NCBI RefSeq assembly: GCF_016905005.1
Contig: NZ_JADIKC010000008.1
Span: forward strand, 1-64,000
DNA from: Dyella kyungheensis
Lineage (GTDB): Bacteria > Pseudomonadota > Gammaproteobacteria > Xanthomonadales > Rhodanobacteraceae
Length of the DNA: 64,000 bases
Reading direction: 5' to 3'
The number at the start of each line of letters is the position of its first letter. The stretch's first letter is position 1. Shown here one piece after another: positions 63,582 to 64,000 of the stretch. The notes below the pieces were generated by a model. That model was not told the origin of the DNA and searched no databases. It worked only from the letters and a program-made list of their open reading frames with translations. Both the position numbers and the translations under genes were made by a program.

Positions 63582-64000
63582 ATGCATAAGTCATGGAAAC
63601 AGATCAGCGTGGCCATCGCCGCCACACTCGCACTGGCCGCTTGCGGCAACGTCAGCCACGACGTGGCCAAGGACGGCCACTCGGCCGGCGAACTGGTGTG
63701 GCCGACACCCGATCAGGTCACGCCCATGCACAAGGGCGGCACCTTCCCGAATCTCGCCAACTTGCGGCAGATGCGCGCGGGCCTCAACAAGCAACAAGTC
63801 TCCGACCTGATCGGCTATCCGCACTTCAGCGAAGGCGTGTGGGGCGTGCGCGAGTGGAATTACGTGTTCAACTTCCGCAAGCCCGATAGCGACGACGTAA
63901 CGGTATGCCAGTACAAGGTGCTGTTCGACGATGGCAAGGTCGCGCGCAGCTTCTACTGGAAACCCGAATCGTGCGCCGCGCTGCTCGTGGAGCAGAAGCC
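63582..64000 (+). CDS. BamE/SmpA-like lipoprotein, 5' part (runs off the window)
   Basis: 139 codons are visible with no stop before the end. The signal peptide MHKSWKQISVAIAATLALAA ends in a lipobox with Cys21 (LAAC). Then NLRQMRAGLNKQQVSDLIGYPHFSEGVWGVREWNYVFNF is a SmpA/OmlA (BamE) domain. In related bacteria such a domain can be followed by an OmpA-like peptidoglycan-binding domain; that part would be outside the window. CAGGAG precedes the ATG. It lies 60 nt after the trimeric autotransporter gene and may help assemble it, by analogy with the SadA/SadB pair. Confidence 0.85.
   Translation, partial: MHKSWKQISVAIAATLALAACGNVSHDVAKDGHSAGELVWPTPDQVTPMHKGGTFPNLANLRQMRAGLNKQQVSDLIGYPHFSEGVWGVREWNYVFNFRKPDSDDVTVCQYKVLFDDGKVARSFYWKPESCAALLVEQK

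Overview
The window is GC-rich (roughly 63-65 % by eye) and carries a gammaproteobacterial gene set with a Xanthomonadales flavour: large TonB-dependent receptors, an OprM/NodT-type efflux operon, GMC/cytochrome c dehydrogenases, and many palindromic intergenic repeats starting GTGGGAGCGCAC. I infer a member of the Rhodanobacteraceae (Dyella/Luteibacter/Rhodanobacter-like); the sequence alone does not fix the genus.

Layout. 1-9.3 kb: end of an unidentified gene, mutM, gnd, a Gld-type ABC transporter operon, a fatty-acid desaturase, a DUF4166/DCC-thioredoxin pair, rpmB-rpmG. 9.6-19 kb: secB, gpsA, a large SNF2-family helicase, a small lipoprotein preceded by decayed copies of its own 3' end, a HAD phosphatase, a small exported protein, glk, and an SDR divergent from an HxlR-type regulator. 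18.9-23.6 kb: hxlR-emrA-emrB-oprM-like drug efflux operon. 23.8-27.7 kb: three-subunit membrane dehydrogenase of the gluconate/sugar dehydrogenase type. 28-38 kb: CDF metal exporter, alpha/beta hydrolase with a decayed paralogue fragment, TonB receptor, and an Lhr-type helicase gene whose reading frame holds three repeat-derived insertions. 38.3-45.2 kb: tRNA-Ile(CAU), an OYE-type reductase divergent from a LysR regulator, a secreted esterase-like hydrolase, and an amidase-DUF302-tetR-monooxygenase operon headed by a perfect palindrome.

45.2-53.5 kb is a foreign-looking island with lower GC in places and decayed edges (LysR pseudogene, possible IS remnant). It holds a Type I restriction-modification system arranged hsdR - FRG-domain gene - hsdM - hsdS, with almost no spacing. 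HsdS has about 200 extra C-terminal residues. This is the most system-like unusual item in the window. 53.5-64 kb: an orphan HigA-like regulator, a second TonB receptor, palindromic repeats, a small exported protein, a 1409-residue YadA-type trimeric autotransporter, and the start of a BamE-like lipoprotein gene.

Non-coding structure is a second theme. At least four families of palindromic repeats recur, mostly 13-42 nt past stop codons. In two (perhaps three) places the repeat lies in a tandem unit with a duplicated 3' gene end, and in lhr related elements have been absorbed in frame. No repeat-mobilising (RAYT) transposase gene is present in the window.
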